Assembly (NCBI GenBank): GCA_029582265.1
Contig: CM055828.1
Coordinates: 13,923,777 to 13,987,776 of the forward strand
Source of the DNA: Zoroaster sp. YZ-2022
Taxonomy: Eukaryota > Echinodermata > Asteroidea > Forcipulatida > Zoroasteridae
Reading direction: 5' to 3'
DNA length: 64,000 nucleotides
A program made the translations under genes and the position numbers. Shown here piece after piece: positions 1 through 12,017 of this stretch. Under the pieces are notes generated by a model. That model worked only from the letters and a program-made list of their open reading frames with translations. It did not search any database and was not told the origin of the DNA. Position 1 is the first letter of the stretch; the number at the start of each line of letters is the position of its first letter.

Positions 1-225
1 ATTGGATTCATTAAAATAGTTATGACCCCGTACATCCTGCCGCTATTATCATAATGATTTGTTCTCTTTTATATTAAACCAGTCTCAATAGCGTTGAAGG
101 GGTGGGAGATGACAACCTTCACGTGGTCCACCCTGTTTCAACTAATGTCATCAAACCGATGTATGCAGCTACTAGCACTCTAAGCTGCTCATCATCATAC
201 GAAAGAAGAATAGCGTTGAAATGCG

Positions 226-345
226 TCAACAAGTACGGGGGACGAGTTTACCGAGGGGCGACTATGTGAGGGGCGAGTTTGTCAGGGGCGAGTTTGTTAC
301 AGGGGCGAGATTGTAAGGGGCGACTTTGCCGGGGGCGTGTTGACT
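226..345. repeat. GGGGCGAG-type minisatellite
   Basis: Six to seven imperfect copies of a 13-17 bp unit built on GGGGCGAGTTTGT follow one another here, in variants such as GGGGCGACTATGTGA and GGGGCGAGATTGTAA. It is directly followed by the CTCGACC repeat at 427-533, so both may belong to one dispersed element. I see no coding sequence in it. Confidence 0.7.
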
Positions 346-426
346 GGCATCAACATTATACCGCGGCGGAGTGTAAGCTGGTGTGCTAAAAAGAACACTG
401 GCACAGTTGTAAGGGGGTTAAGATAT

Positions 427-533
427 CTCGACCCTTGTGACAAAACTCGACCCACGAGACAATTCAACCTATAAAACAAACTCGACCTAAAAAAACTCGA
501 CCTACGAGACAACTCGACCCTTGTGACAAAAGT
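427..533. repeat. CTCGACC / TTGTGACAA short-unit repeat, copy 1
   Basis: The block consists of CTCGACC units alternating with CTTGTGACAA or ACGAGACAA spacers. Related blocks occur at 16612-16750 and 50591-50690, each led in by TAAGA followed by TCTCRACC. The shared lead-in indicates one dispersed repeat family, not independent microsatellites. Confidence 0.7.
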
Positions 534-1600
534 GCGTGTGTGTGTATGCGCTTGTTTATTACGACAGCAAAGTGATTCATGAGGGACTGAAATACGAGTC
601 TAACTAATTAACTGAAAGTTATTTCCCAAGCAAGAGTGGGCGCTATGTAAATATTATGTGATTGATTGTGATTGTTTCCTTGAAGAAACCCTTAACCACG
701 TCTGATAGTAGAATTTAATGTGTCTGTCTCCTTAGACAGTTAATGAAAAATCGTTGATTTCCCCGAATTGTTAAATATCACTGATTTTTCTGATCGTTTT
801 GATGTTTTTTCAATGTGTTTCCGACGTGCCCCGATCATGAAAATGAGAGTTTTGTAAGGAGACATCGTTTCTGTTTATGTTGACGGTGCAAGTGTGTTTT
901 TACGATTTATTACACAAAAGTTAGCTTTGGGGATTTTTTTCCCCATTTTTTCCGTTGGTTCTTTGCTGCACGGTAAATGAGTACAGCTATGTCCCCTTCA
1001 TTTATTTTAAAAATGTGTTAAAAAGATTTCTATTTTAATGATTTGATTTGCCTTTCGCCGTTCACCTTAATTTATTGTAGGCCTAGTATTTTTTTCAGTT
1101 AGGCCTATTCATCATATTTGTAATTTTATAATTTATTGATGGAGACAAATACATTTCAACACAATTATTTATCTTGTTAAAACATTTTTTTTTACTTTTG
1201 CAAACTTGTCCAATCTTTTTACAGTTTTTTTTACATTTGTATATTACACCAGCATTTTATCAAAGCATGGCGGTAGAAATAAGTCCATCTCAATTTTTGG
1301 ACTATGATCAATTACTCTAGTGTAATAAAAATAATAGCTCAAAATCATTTCTAAATCATTTCCAGAGCATTTATAAATTATATACTTTTAATTTCCTTAC
1401 GTCAAGAACGTCAAGAAAAGGAGCCAAACCCAAACCACCAACATTGACAGCACTCCTCTACCAAAGAGGAAAAAGTGAATAAAAGTGCATAACAATTTGT
1501 CATGCTTTTTAAGGTTTAAACTGCATGTAGCCCCATGGGTGATCAATGGCTTTTCAATGCATGTAAGTATGTGAAGTGGCATTCACGGGTTGCGCGAAAT
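534..1600. other. AT-rich gene-free stretch
   Basis: No convincing exon, RNA gene or transposon end was found here. The stretch is AT-rich with runs of T. Confidence 0.5.
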
Positions 1601-1636
1601 CATGGAGGTAAAAATAGATCTATTTTTACCTCTATG
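1601..1636. repeat. CATGGAGG micro-palindrome, copy 1
   Basis: A 36-bp inverted repeat with no loop: CATGGAGGTAAAAATAGA is followed by its own complement with one mismatch near the right end. Its CATGGAGG ends match the palindromes at 17057-17093 and 48105-48141. Confidence 0.7.
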
Positions 1637-1808
1637 GCGAAATCAAGGTATTAAAACTCATTTGTTGTTTTAATCATGAAATAGATCTATAGGCCTATGT
1701 TTATTTTTCTTTACAATACACTAATTATTGTGAGAATTAAACTTTAAAACCAATATTTTAAAGCAAGGAATTAATTAAAGGACGATATCTGATTAAATGA
1801 TTATGACC

Positions 1809-1890
1809 CGTGGACGTTTTGTCACGTTGACGTTTTGTCATGTGGACGTTATGACTGGGTCTGTGGACGTTTTGACGTGTGGACGTGTAT
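1809..1890. repeat. TGGACGTTTTG minisatellite
   Basis: About five imperfect copies of a 15-17 bp unit containing TGGACGTT, often TGGACGTTTTGTCAC. No coding potential. Confidence 0.6.
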
Positions 1891-1910
1891 TTCCTTCCTC
1901 CATGTTCTGA

Positions 1911-2105
1911 CTAGATTTTGCATTCCCCACCGTCACGCCCGATCATATCTGTTGTTGCCAGTAAACCACATACACATGAACACATAATGTCATCTTCGTC
2001 TGAACTAACAACTCCGTCGAAAATGGGTTCAAGATCGGCTTCGTTGTCAGAAAAATCACTGAAATCAGAACCATAATAAAACTGGTCTTTGCCGTACGCC
2101 GCCAT
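1911..2105 (-). CDS. Candidate short acidic first exon, unknown product
   Basis: I do not recognise this gene. On the minus strand an ATG at 2103-2105 in a strong context (A at -3, then GCGGCG) opens a frame starting MAAYGKDQFYYGSDFSDFSD and continuing into an acidic stretch with EADLEP and SSDEDD, then a CSCVCG cluster, ending in a stop at 1911-1913. The frame is also open for 10 codons upstream. The acidic serine-rich start and the locally higher GC upstream (2100-2200) suggest a promoter-proximal first exon that is probably spliced before the stop. It could instead be the start of a transposon protein or a chance frame; no downstream exon was identified. Confidence 0.3.
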   Translation of the reverse strand: MAAYGKDQFYYGSDFSDFSDNEADLEPIFDGVVSSDEDDIMCSCVCGLLATTDMIGRDGGECKI

Positions 2106-2340
2106 TTTGGCAATCGTATTGCTCACGCGCATCATTACCCAGAGTGCAACGCGGTCCGTGTCTGGGATATGGATCGGACCGACCGGGCAGCGCAGAGGCG
2201 CTAATTGATTTAATGGGGATTACTGACTGGTGTTTAATCCTCTGGTTTTACGATCGCGGCACTGGACATTAAACCTTTGAACACCTCTTCGTTCCAACTC
2301 CTTCTATTTTATACCTCCATGGTAAAATACTGTTCAGTTG

Positions 2341-3233
2341 CCGGTGTTCTCAATGGAAACAATACAGAACTATAAAGTGTGAAAAAACATAAAGAAATGT
2401 AAATCTATCATCGGGTATAACATTAAAAGTTTTCAAGGGAGGCCGACATATTTATATCCAAATGAATTAATTTAATATTGCAATTTTTTAAACATTACAA
2501 AATCTAGTCTCGATCCCAATACTATGGAAGGTGAGCCTTCTAACAACTACCATGCAACTCGAATTTGTCGGTGAATTAATTATAGAAGAACCTTGTTTTA
2601 ATTATATTTATAAAATAATATAAATTCTTTACTGCAGAAAAATATTGCGTTCACTCGTCCCAACCGTCCAGAGTGCAATTGAATCAAACATATTTTCAAA
2701 CATATTTGGGAAATTGTTATTCCTCCAATGGCGATAATTCTCCAATCTGTGCATCATGATAAAAAATGTGCGGTATTGTGAGATGACCATGTAATAATTG
2801 TAATGTATTCGTATGTACTGAATTATTATGCATTGCCTTCCATTTGACTACGGGCGTTACAGGTAGACAGATGAAATTGGCCTTTCCAGACAATATCTCT
2901 ACCAGACCAGACCACTGTACAAGAATTTTATATGACTGTTCTTCTTAACTTCAGGAACAAAATACATGTACATGCCGACACATTCGACAAATTCGAGTGG
3001 TATGTTTGTTAGTTGTTAGAAGGCTCACCTTTCATGTAGGTAGTATTGGGATCCGTCGAGACTAGATTTTGTAAATATATGTAAAAGAATTTGCAATATT
3101 TAATTCATTCATTTGGATATAAATTTATCGGCCTCCCTTGAAAACTTTTAAAGTTATACCCGACGACAGATTTATATTTATTTTTTTCTTCACACTTTAT
3201 ATAGTTCTGTATTGTTTCCACTGAGAACGCCGG
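2341..3233. mobile_element. Palindromic non-autonomous element, ~235-bp arms
   Basis: The arm at 2341-2573 returns as its reverse complement at 2982-3233. Both termini read CCGG(T/C)GTTCTCA(A/G)TGGAAACA and the arms stay similar through CCTTCTAACAACTA and CTCGAATTTGTCG. The ~400-bp centre has no coding sequence. This is the layout of a non-autonomous DNA transposon; no clear target duplication was found, so the superfamily is open. Confidence 0.75.
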
Positions 3234-3346
3234 ACTTAGTATTCAGTGTGAAGCTATAGATCAGACAATGTGGTCTGGACAAATAATGCGTTTATGCATT
3301 TTTAAGAACAAACAATACTGGGCCGTAGCGAGCGAGCAGGGGGGGG

Positions 3347-3645
3347 GGGGTGACAATTGTAATACATTGTATTTTACTCACGGAGAGATTCGGTTTCGGG
3401 TGGCATTTCCCCATGATTGTTTGGATTTTTTAATTTGAACTTCCTGTTTCGACCGGAAGTAAAGGTCACGTAATAGGTCACGTATATAAAAAATATCTTC
3501 ACATAATTCAAGTTCTTTACGATTGTACCAAAAAAAAAATTCCACTCTTAGTTCAAGAATTATGATTTTTTGAAATATTAACCTTTGATTTAGTGTAATT
3601 CGATACCCGATACGTCGATATGACGTCATAACGATTTCCTACATC
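3347..3645 (-). repeat. Fragment of the TTCCGG/GACGTCAT dispersed repeat
   Basis: Read on the minus strand, this stretch matches parts of the repeats at 12360-12720 and 14335-14560: GACGTCAT, TCGAATTACACTAAATCAAA, TTTCAAAAAATCAT and a TTCCGGTCGAAAC-type motif in the same order. It is preceded by a run of ten or more G at about 3341. Confidence 0.6.
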
Positions 3646-4235
3646 TTCATGATAAAGTCTTTGATGTTGCCAAATATCAATTCGATGCGAGTTTTGCAAA
3701 TTGGCTAAACGTTCCGGAGATGAGTTGGAGGGGAAAATAAAAATAATAGTAATTCGTACAATTTCAACAAGTGTAACTAAAAAAATAATGATTTGTTTGC
3801 ACTAATTGTTTTACCCAAAGGCGTCCCTACATTTCCTTTTCCCTTATTAACCTTTGTCCATACCTACATGTATATGTACGGTCATCAACTTGATTCAACA
3901 GTTAATTTGGAAAATCGCCAAAACAGTCAAGTTGATTCAATGATTGAGTTGCTTTAAGTCACAGTCCTGTCGGTAAACGGTCGATTATCTGACTGCAACC
4001 CATTAATAATTGGTGATTGGCATGGCTACCACCAATGTACAAAACTCTATAGCCCCGAGTGTGAATTTTGGGGACTAAAATTTTTTGTGAAGGCCCAGGT
4101 GAATCTTTTGGTCAACTATTATTTAAAGGGAAGGTACCTGATTACCTGAATACAAAATTAATTTCCAAAAGCTTACATGATATCAAATTGTAAAGGTATA
4201 CCAATCATCCTGAATAATTTGGTCAGTGCTCTCAT
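3646..4235. other. Gene-free stretch
   Basis: No exon-like frame or transposon end was recognised here. Confidence 0.4.
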
Positions 4236-4606
4236 TTAACCCTAACCTTCCCAAATCCTCCAAAATCCTCTTTGCTAAAGTGAAGGATTTTGAAGGATTG
4301 AGGTTTTCATGCTACATACTCTTTGCTATTAAAGTGAAGGATTTTGGAGGATTGAGGTTATTAGGCATACTTGCCTTTCCATGGTACATGTACATCCATG
4401 TTTGTTGTGGTGATTGCAAGGTCAGTGCTTGGGTCAGTGGACACTATTTATTGCTCCATGCATGCAGGGAGGGTCCCTGGCCATGTACATGTATCACAGA
4501 TTAGAAACACATGTGTGCATATATGTCATGTACTTGCTTTACTACTGAAGGATTTTGGAGGATTCAGGTTATGTGTAAGCAAATGGGCCTAGGGAGTCAG
4601 GGTTAA
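4236..4606. mobile_element. TTAA/CCCTAAC MITE, family B copy 1
   Basis: Starts TTAACCCTAACCTTCCC and ends AGTCAGGGTTAA, so the ends are inverted and flanked by TTAA. TTAA plus CCC termini are the piggyBac signature. Inside are repeated GGATTTTGGAGGATT units in both orientations. It is the reverse-oriented relative of 54961-55500. No transposase is present. Confidence 0.7.
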
Positions 4607-5104
4607 GAGAGAAAAAAAAAGGTTTTATGTAAAAATGAGCTGAAACATTCACAAGTTAGTTGCTTGAAAATATTTTGTGGTACATGTATCTTGTTTCTAA
4701 GAAAGTAAGCATATCCAATAACCACAGAAGCAGTTTTGCTGACATTACTATTAAAAATCTAGTACATTCCTTTAAATACTTACTGGTTTTTATTTTAAGT
4801 AAGGAAATATTAAAATGAATGAATTGTGAACGCATTGCCAATATGAATCGAGCATCTCAATTCTGTACATGTGCAATGAAAACACTAATGACAGTTACTT
4901 ATATGGTAACTTTATTGTACACTAAATACAACATAAGGACATACCAGTTTGATACATGAAAGTTAACAATCCCTTAAATAACATGTTTAACAGCTAATAC
5001 CACTTTGGTGACTTTGCCTTTGAGAAACATCCTGCTAGGGTTGAAACATAATGCCACTCAAAAAACTATATGTACCATTAGAAGTCTAAATTGGTAAATA
5101 GACA

Positions 5105-5244
5105 TCACTAAGATGCAAACTACATGAACATTTCACTAAGATGCAAACTACATGAACATTTCACTAAGATGCAAACTACATGAACATTTCACTAAGATGC
5201 AAACTACATGAACATTTCATTAAGATGCAAACTACATGAACATT
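5105..5244. repeat. 28-bp tandem repeat, five copies
   Basis: Five nearly identical 28-bp units begin at 5105, 5133, 5161, 5189 and 5217, each reading TCACTAAGATGCAAACTACA then TGAACATT. Only the last has a visible change (TCATTAAG). Such uniformity implies recent expansion. Confidence 0.95.
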
Positions 5245-5465
5245 TCAATGTTAGGTATACAATTGGTAATTCAAAATAACCAATTGTAATGTGAAACTTG
5301 GTGTAAAGCTGATGATGGTATCAGTCGAACCTAAAAAATAATTTTGTATGGATAGCTGTAACGTTTTTTAAGAAAAGTTAAATAATTTAGGAAAGAGTAC
5401 TCTTTCCTAAATTCCACATTTGAATGAATACAACCAATTTGTATGATTTTTATACTAGTTCCTCA

Positions 5466-5762
5466 TTAACCCTCCTACAATCAGTGCAATTTTTGAAACA
5501 ACCCATTCAGGCCACTCCAAGCCATTAGCTGTTGCCAGTGGCCTCCTATGGTTACCCTTCTGTGCACTGTCACACCACTGAGACTGCAGGGTAAAGTGGT
5601 CTCCCATCGATACATTGTAGGCCATACTAATATGTTCAAACATTTACAGTGGCATTGGGTGGTACACAGTTGATTTTGTAAGATTACTTGGAAAGGACAG
5701 CAGGCTTGTACATGTATGTACTGAAGGTTGCTCAAGAGCAGAATTTTGTGTAGGAGGGTTAA
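5466..5762. mobile_element. TTAA/CCCTCCTA MITE, family A copy 1
   Basis: The element begins TTAACCCTCCTACAATCAG and ends GTAGGAGGGTTAA. Its interior is closely related to 39320-39641, including CACACCACTGAGA and CATACTAATATGTTC. The TTAA flank and CCC ends are piggyBac-like. Confidence 0.8.
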
Positions 5763-6235
5763 TGACAACGTAATAAACTTGTGATACATCATGTCTGCTT
5801 GCTGAGGGTTTGGTCCTGAGGTACGTATTTGCTGTCGGGCCGCTGATTTTGATTATCTTCCCAAGTCAAAATCAGCCAACACCAGGGGACCAGTATTTTT
5901 TTTACTACATATGGTATTTTTTATTACACCTCATACATATTTATCAAGTGTAATATAATTGGTTAGTAATACAATTTTTCAACAATTCCACATTTTAAAA
6001 ATCAACCTGGGTTGGTATGAGCTAAAACGCTAACATTTTTGTTCATCATACATACGTACATGTATGTGGAGTAGTTAATTACACAAGCATGCGGTACAGC
6101 AAGCAAACTTAGATCAGCTTCACAGATAATTCATATCGTAATGTGTAACACTTTCATGGTTGGTAGTCTGGATACTAAACTAGTCAGGAAAGTTATGAAA
6201 TAACCAAAAACATTACTGCATCCCTTAGCAGTGCA

Positions 6236-6555
6236 TTAACCCTCCTATAGGTTTAACACTCAAAGACACTCAAAATTTGTATGTCTCTCTTAACCCATTG
6301 ACTTTGTGCAGTGCACTCAAATACATGCAAACACATGTGGCTGTGATAAGGAGGTCAAACCAAAACCAATCAAAGACACTCAAAATTTGTATGTAACTCC
6401 CAACCCATTGACTTTGTGCAGTGCACTCATACACAGCTCTGTGTGACTCTGTAGTTTGACCTACCAATTGACAATGCAACCAAAAATACTGAAGTGACTG
6501 TCTGTGAGTGCCGTGCTGACTGGGCCAAATTTCAGCCTGGGCATAGGAGGGTTAA
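6236..6555. mobile_element. TTAA/CCCTCCTA MITE, family A copy 2
   Basis: Ends are TTAACCCTCCTATAGG and CATAGGAGGGTTAA. The interior shares CAAAGACACTCAAAATTTG and CCCATTGACTTTGTGCAGTG with 7956-8217, 35342-35701 and 54560-54894, and the first of these motifs occurs twice inside this copy. Confidence 0.85.
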
Positions 6556-7214
6556 TACTTATTGTGATGCGCATGACACAGTAAGTTATTATTAACCTAA
6601 TAAATTTAAACGTATTAGCTCATAAATTAGCTCATGTATAAGGTGAACAATATAACAAAAATTTGGGTGCCTTAGGGTCCAATGGGAACATTATTATTTA
6701 ACAAGTTCTGTAACAATGACCTTTTGGATAATAAACAAATACTTTGTTTTTAAGTATATATTTGATACTTTGAACATAAATTGAAACATTTACATAAATA
6801 AGCTAAATTGCAAGATTTAATTAGCTAAGGTCACCTCTACAATACTAATGTATGGTTGGCTACAAACTGTGCAAGTTCACCTCAATAAACGACTGAGATT
6901 TGTGTACAAAACTTTTGAGCACCAGGGATAGGAGCTTGTAGTTATTTTGTGTAGTTTTTCTTCAAACTGGTCTTTGCTGGCAAAGCTAAAATAATGTGAT
7001 ATTGTGAACTTAAATGGTACACATTACTATAGACCTTATGCATTGACGTCATAAGGACGCCCTCGTTGAGAGGTGATCAAGAAGATCACTCACTGGTACA
7101 ATGAAGCATTCTGTATGCATGTAAGAACAAATGAGTGACTTTCTCTATAAATGTTAAAAACTATGGTAAAATAAATAAATAGTGATCTGCTGTTTTGCTG
7201 TCATTGTGCAATGA
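6556..7214. other. Gene-free stretch between MITEs
   Basis: AT-rich sequence without recognised exon, RNA gene or repeat end. A CRE-like TGACGTCA occurs near 7043. Confidence 0.4.
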
Positions 7215-7500
7215 TTAACCATCCTACTATTGCTGCACTTTAGTAGGAAGTACCTAAACAGGTCAAAATCAGTCAACTGCCCGTTTTGACTGTTGACCCA
7301 AATGTACACACAGGGGCATTTGTGACTGGTTTTTACTGTCATTTTGACCACCCTGAACAATACCAGACAATGCTTTTACCAGTCAAAAACAGTTACTACA
7401 CGCAAGGTTTGACAGTGTTCGACTTTCAAGTGCACTAGATATACCTTGGCAAGTATATCAACATTTTTACTGATTTTGACCCTTGTAGTAGGAGGGTTAA
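7215..7500. mobile_element. TTAA/CCCTCCTA MITE, family A copy 3
   Basis: Ends are TTAACCATCCTACTA and TAGTAGGAGGGTTAA. The interior differs from the other family A copies, so it is a separate subfamily using the same termini. Confidence 0.7.
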
Positions 7501-7955
7501 TGTCTTTTGTTCAATACCTCATGATAGCATCTGCATAATTTAAAAGTGAATATCATCAAAAAGGATGAACCTGTGCAAGCAAATGTGTGGGGCACAACAA
7601 AATACAAAATGTTAAGGAATTCAATCAACTTTCATGCATATATCAACCATGATCCAGTATATTGGATTATAAACTATGTGTACATATTGGATATATATTT
7701 GATTTTGAATACAGGCCTACATATATTTTTTGTAAACATACTGCACATACATTTACATGCACACAATTCACCACAAATTTGCAATAACAAGGTAACAAAG
7801 TGATGTTACAGATACACAGATGTATGTGTATGGACTTTTTTGGTTTAATAATTCCTTCTATATGAATGACTGAATGTACACATTATACATAATTCATGTA
7901 TAAGAATTACAGAAACGTGGACTTGCCTATCAATAGCTGGAAAGGTTCTTTTCCA

Positions 7956-8217
7956 TTAACCCTCCTATAGGTTTAACAATCAAAGACACTCAAAATTTGT
8001 ATGTCTCTCTTAACCCATTGACTTTGTGCAGTGCACTCAAATAAATGCAAGGACATGTGGCTAGGATAGGTCAAACCAAAACCACTGACAGTACATACAC
8101 AGCTCTGTGTGACTCTGTGGTTTGACCTATTGGCAATGCAACCAAAAATACTCAAGTGACTGTCTGTGAGTGCCGTGCTGACTGGGCCAAGTTTCAGCCT
8201 GGGCATAGGAGGGTTAA
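7956..8217. mobile_element. TTAA/CCCTCCTA MITE, family A copy 4
   Basis: Ends are TTAACCCTCCTATAGG and CATAGGAGGGTTAA, with the same interior as copy 2 (6236-6555) but lacking that copy's internal duplication. Confidence 0.85.
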
Positions 8218-9675
8218 TTGTGGATCGGTACAATGTACATACATGTACAATGTGCTTCAATTACATAAAACAATAAACAATATTTGTGCATATTAAAAAC
8301 AAATACTGGCAATACATGTAGTTTAAACTTTTTTTGAATATTCACAATACATTTACAATTGTAACAAAACACGTAAATGTTTTGCAAACACATATAGTTT
8401 TGGCACACTGTTGGCACATGCTGTCATAGCAAGACATGTTTGCCCAGGGCCTCACTTGAATTGAAACTTAATATGATTAACATATTTATATGTGCATGTT
8501 TTATTTAAAGGGAGGGTACAACATTGGTAATTACCACACTACAAGAACTAACAAATTTGTATCTTGATGTATACCTGATGTACATGTACATGTACATGTA
8601 CAATTAAGTTGGCTCAAGTATCAACTATCCCAAGTAATTATTCAGTCTTAAAAAAAAGAATTATATGGCAATTTTGTTGGTTAACGTGACCAGTGACCAG
8701 TGAGTTTTGCTGAAATTTTCACATGTTGGTTTTAGTAAACAATGTATGTCTTGAAAATTAGAGGGTTGAAATGAACGTACATTTCCAAGTACCAATGTTT
8801 AACGATCTGTTTTACTCGTACATTTTGTGAACAAATAAACTCTATAATGATACCACCACTTATATCAGATGATGTGGCATAGACTGTCCTGCAGTCTATA
8901 CTGTATATCAACCATAAAACATATGTAAGAAACTTATAAAAGGTGAACTGACGCATTCAATTCACCTTAAAAGGTTTCATCTAACATTTTTGCTCTTCAA
9001 TTGCCAGACATTGTCATTCCTCTCAACATTTCAGAAGATACTCTGCACGATAAGGAGTACACATAAGAAGTAAATGTACACGTACATGTTATGTACATGT
9101 ACATGTATGTTACATTAACAAAAATGTACATGTATGTACACAGTATGTACATGTACATTCATAAATGTACAACACAGTTGAGACAATCTGATTGGACAAA
9201 ACAGAATCATGTGGGGGTGTATTAACGGATGGCAAAGACGTGGCTTATCAAAATCAGAGCAGCATGTATATATGCCAGCTGTTCATCTGCTGTTTTATTT
9301 AGCCGGCATACGAGTGATGGGCATTTAAACCAATCAGAGTGACAAAAATTGTTTTGCATCACGCTGACTCATGTTCTTTGAAAGTGTTTCGTTTGTCCAC
9401 AAAATATGAATTTGCATTATTTGGCATTATTCAACAAAAATTACAATTCTTTCACATGTTGAAAATGCAATCGATAAGGACATTTATGAATGGGAATAAA
9501 AGTTTGATGCTTGGTCTTTACTGCAGGATAATGACCCGTTTTGTGCACGGTTACGGGTGATAAGGATCTCACCTTTGGCCTCACATTTACAGCACCACAC
9601 ACGCCACCGTGAAATTCCAGGCCTGATAGTACAATGTGTGCAATATGTATGTATATCATTTTTCTTTCTGTATGC
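8218..9675. other. Gene-free stretch rich in GTACATGTAC
   Basis: No exon was recognised. Runs of alternating ACATGT, including GTACATGTACATGTACATGT at about 8580-8601 and a cluster at 9073-9172, dominate the simple-sequence content. Confidence 0.5.
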
Positions 9676-10799
9676 AGGCTTCGAAATAACCCGGCGCCTC
9701 GGCGCTATTAGCGCCTGGTCCCCAATAAAAAGCCCCTGGACCCTCCATTTCTACGTTTCCAGCGCTTAAAAAAAAACCTGGGCCCGTTCTTACCTACGTT
9801 AACTACTTTTCTTATTTCACTCATGGAGGAACTCATTCATGATTTTATTTTTAAAGCTAAAGTTTGGAAAAATAATTGTAGTCAAAGCGTGGCCTAAAAA
9901 ACAGTACTTGCACGCTGGTGTTTCTAAAACATCCGATCAAACGGACCGAGGAACCATAAAATGTTCCCACAGATCGACATCAGAGACTAGACTCATAGAC
10001 GTTACACTACAGTACACCACCGGCACCATTGGCCGAACGCGAGCAAGCGGACCAAAATGGGAAGACTGGTTTTTGAACATTTTTACGTAGCTTGAACGTT
10101 GAAAACACTGGCCAAGTTTGCACAATGACCATTTGTAGACAAGCAGCTGATATTAACTGGTAAATTGCGCTCAAATACATATAGTGGGTACCAGGCAATC
10201 CACAAATGGTCCTTGTGCGATCTTGGCCACACTGAAAGTCGTTTCGTGTGCTCAAAAATGGGCTCGGGCCGCCGATTGGGATTAATTTTCTTGTGTCATT
10301 GGTCCCCTGTCTTCCCTATGTAAGCAGAGGCATCCATCGTGCAGCTTTTGGTTACCAGCGCAATGTGCATCGTGTGCTATGTCGGCGTTCCGTGTGCAGT
10401 GAGATCAGTGGTAATAATGTCATGCAGTGCTTGTTATTATGACAATAATTATTAACATAATTATGAATGGTTGACTGACATCGATAACAACTTCACGCAC
10501 GCGCACCTTTGCTATTGGAATAAAGTTGGTATAACTATAATAATTTGAATATGTATGAATTCAGAACACATTGTGAATAAATGCTTTGGTTTCTTTTGTG
10601 TCAATTTTACCGAAAACAATTGATCTCACTTGTCCAAAATGTAACTTCAATGACTACAGAGAGGGAGAGAGAGAATGAGTTAAAGATAATTGACATTCCT
10701 TTAAAAACAAAATTATAATTCAGGAAAAGCCCCTGGGCCCAGGAGGACAGCCCCTGGGCCGGTCCTTTTTATGCTCACCCAGGGGCTAAAATTAGCCCC
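9676..10799. mobile_element. Possible hAT-like element with degenerate inverted ends
   Basis: The left side, CAGGCTTCGAAATAACCCGG followed by GC-rich GCGCC/GGCGC motifs, is loosely the reverse complement of the right side, which ends GGGGCTAAAATTAGCCCCA. Subterminal CCCTGGGCC and AGCCCCTGG motifs recur at both sides. No clean 8-bp target duplication was found. It encloses the small inverted-repeat element at 10110-10228. Confidence 0.35.
10110..10228. mobile_element. Small inverted-repeat element, copy 1
   Basis: The left end GGCCAAGTTTGCACAATGAC is the imperfect reverse complement of the right end GTCCTTGTGCGATCTTGGCC. A related copy, split by a later insertion, is at 21939-22052 plus 25424-25428. 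Both share ACTGGT or CCTGGT, then ATATAG and TACCAGGCAAT. Confidence 0.6.
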
Positions 10800-11057
10800 A
10801 GTATGTCAGATGTCTATTTCTACCCCTGTGTATGGTATACTACTGTACATGAAACTTCCAGTCAAGCAGACTTACATAAACAATGAGTATGTAACAATTT
10901 GTATAAATTCTGTGATTAGACTGAATTTCATATGTACAGTACATGGATATTAATAAAAGCAAATATTTTCAATAAAAGAATGTTATTTTTTCATGTTCTG
11001 TACGTGGCAAATCAAAACACAGCAAAACTCATTATTCACACCTGAAATAGTGAATGA

Positions 11058-12017
11058 CTACTCTATACCATGTGCAAATATCATGACTAATCCTGGTTCT
11101 ACTGACATATCCTCCCCCATGTGGACATTATCACAAGCCATTACAAGTACAGCCTGCTTGCCTGGTATGCGCCTTGTAACATACCGTTCATAAAGATGTC
11201 TATTCATTTGTCTTGTTTCTAATGTTGAGAGTCCATGAGGCCAATTGCGTTCATGAGCATTGTCCATTAACTCAGTGGCAAGGTGTGGTGGGCAACCAAT
11301 TTCCTGCAGGGATCGTTTAATCACAGCTTGCAAAACAGCATCTGGAGTTGAGATCATACCACCCCAACGTGTTACTTTTGCAAGTGGGATTGTGTTTACC
11401 CATCTCACTATCTCATTATTTTCTAATTCATCTTCGATTGCCTGCACAGAGGGATTAGGATTCGGTGATGAGATCCTGATTGCTCTAATGTAATCCTTAA
11501 GCATCTGCATTTCTCGACGGTGTTCAGCCAGTAAGCGTTTGACATCTTCAACTTCAGCTCGATAGTCCCCTATCTTTGATGCTTGTTCCTCAACAACAGT
11601 CCTTAATTCACTAACACAATTATGTGTTTTGAGCTCATCTTTTGGTATAACCATGCCACAGCCTTGCTCACATTGTACTGGTCGTTTGGGGTTGTGATCA
11701 CATTCCACAAGGTGTGTCTGAAGGGAATCAAGCTTAACAACAACTGTACATCCAAAGGTGGAATTATCACAAGCAATGTATAGACGAGACAGCAAGTTCC
11801 TCAAGATACGTGGTACTGGCTTTAGCTGCTGTGGGGTGATAGGATTTCGATCTACTGGACATGTGCGCTGACGGTTCAACCACTCTTGGATACAAATTGA
11901 GCAAAAGGCATGCTCACATTCGGGTGCCTGAACAGGATCTTCAAGAACTGCACTACAAATTGGACAGATGAGCTCCTCATCCACATCACCACGGAAACGT
12001 CCCACTTCAAATCCCAT
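11058..12017 (-). CDS. RNF41: RNF41/Nrdp1-type E3 ubiquitin-protein ligase
   Basis: The complete 319-residue protein is close to the usual 317 of vertebrate RNF41. Residues 18-56 form a RING finger with ligands C18, C21, C34, H36, C39, C42, C53 and D56; the last-ligand aspartate (CPVD) is typical of Nrdp1. Residues about 80-135 form a TRAF/SIAH-type zinc-binding region with HNPKRPVQCEQGCG. A charged, probably coiled-coil stretch follows at about 138-175. The C-terminal half carries VTRWGGMISTPDAVLQAVIK and the end PGLVMIFAHGIE, the region known in this family to bind substrates such as ErbB3 and the deubiquitinase USP8. In the family the protein acts in the cytosol, ubiquitinating receptors and other targets. 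The start follows an AAA context and matches the family's MG start. The coding region is intronless. No frameshift or missing ligand is seen. Confidence 0.97.
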   Translation of the reverse strand: MGFEVGRFRGDVDEELICPICSAVLEDPVQAPECEHAFCSICIQEWLNRQRTCPVDRNPITPQQLKPVPRILRNLLSRLYIACDNSTFGCTVVVKLDSLQTHLVECDHNPKRPVQCEQGCGMVIPKDELKTHNCVSELRTVVEEQASKIGDYRAEVEDVKRLLAEHRREMQMLKDYIRAIRISSPNPNPSVQAIEDELENNEIVRWVNTIPLAKVTRWGGMISTPDAVLQAVIKRSLQEIGCPPHLATELMDNAHERNWPHGLSTLETRQMNRHLYERYVTRRIPGKQAVLVMACDNVHMGEDMSVEPGLVMIFAHGIE

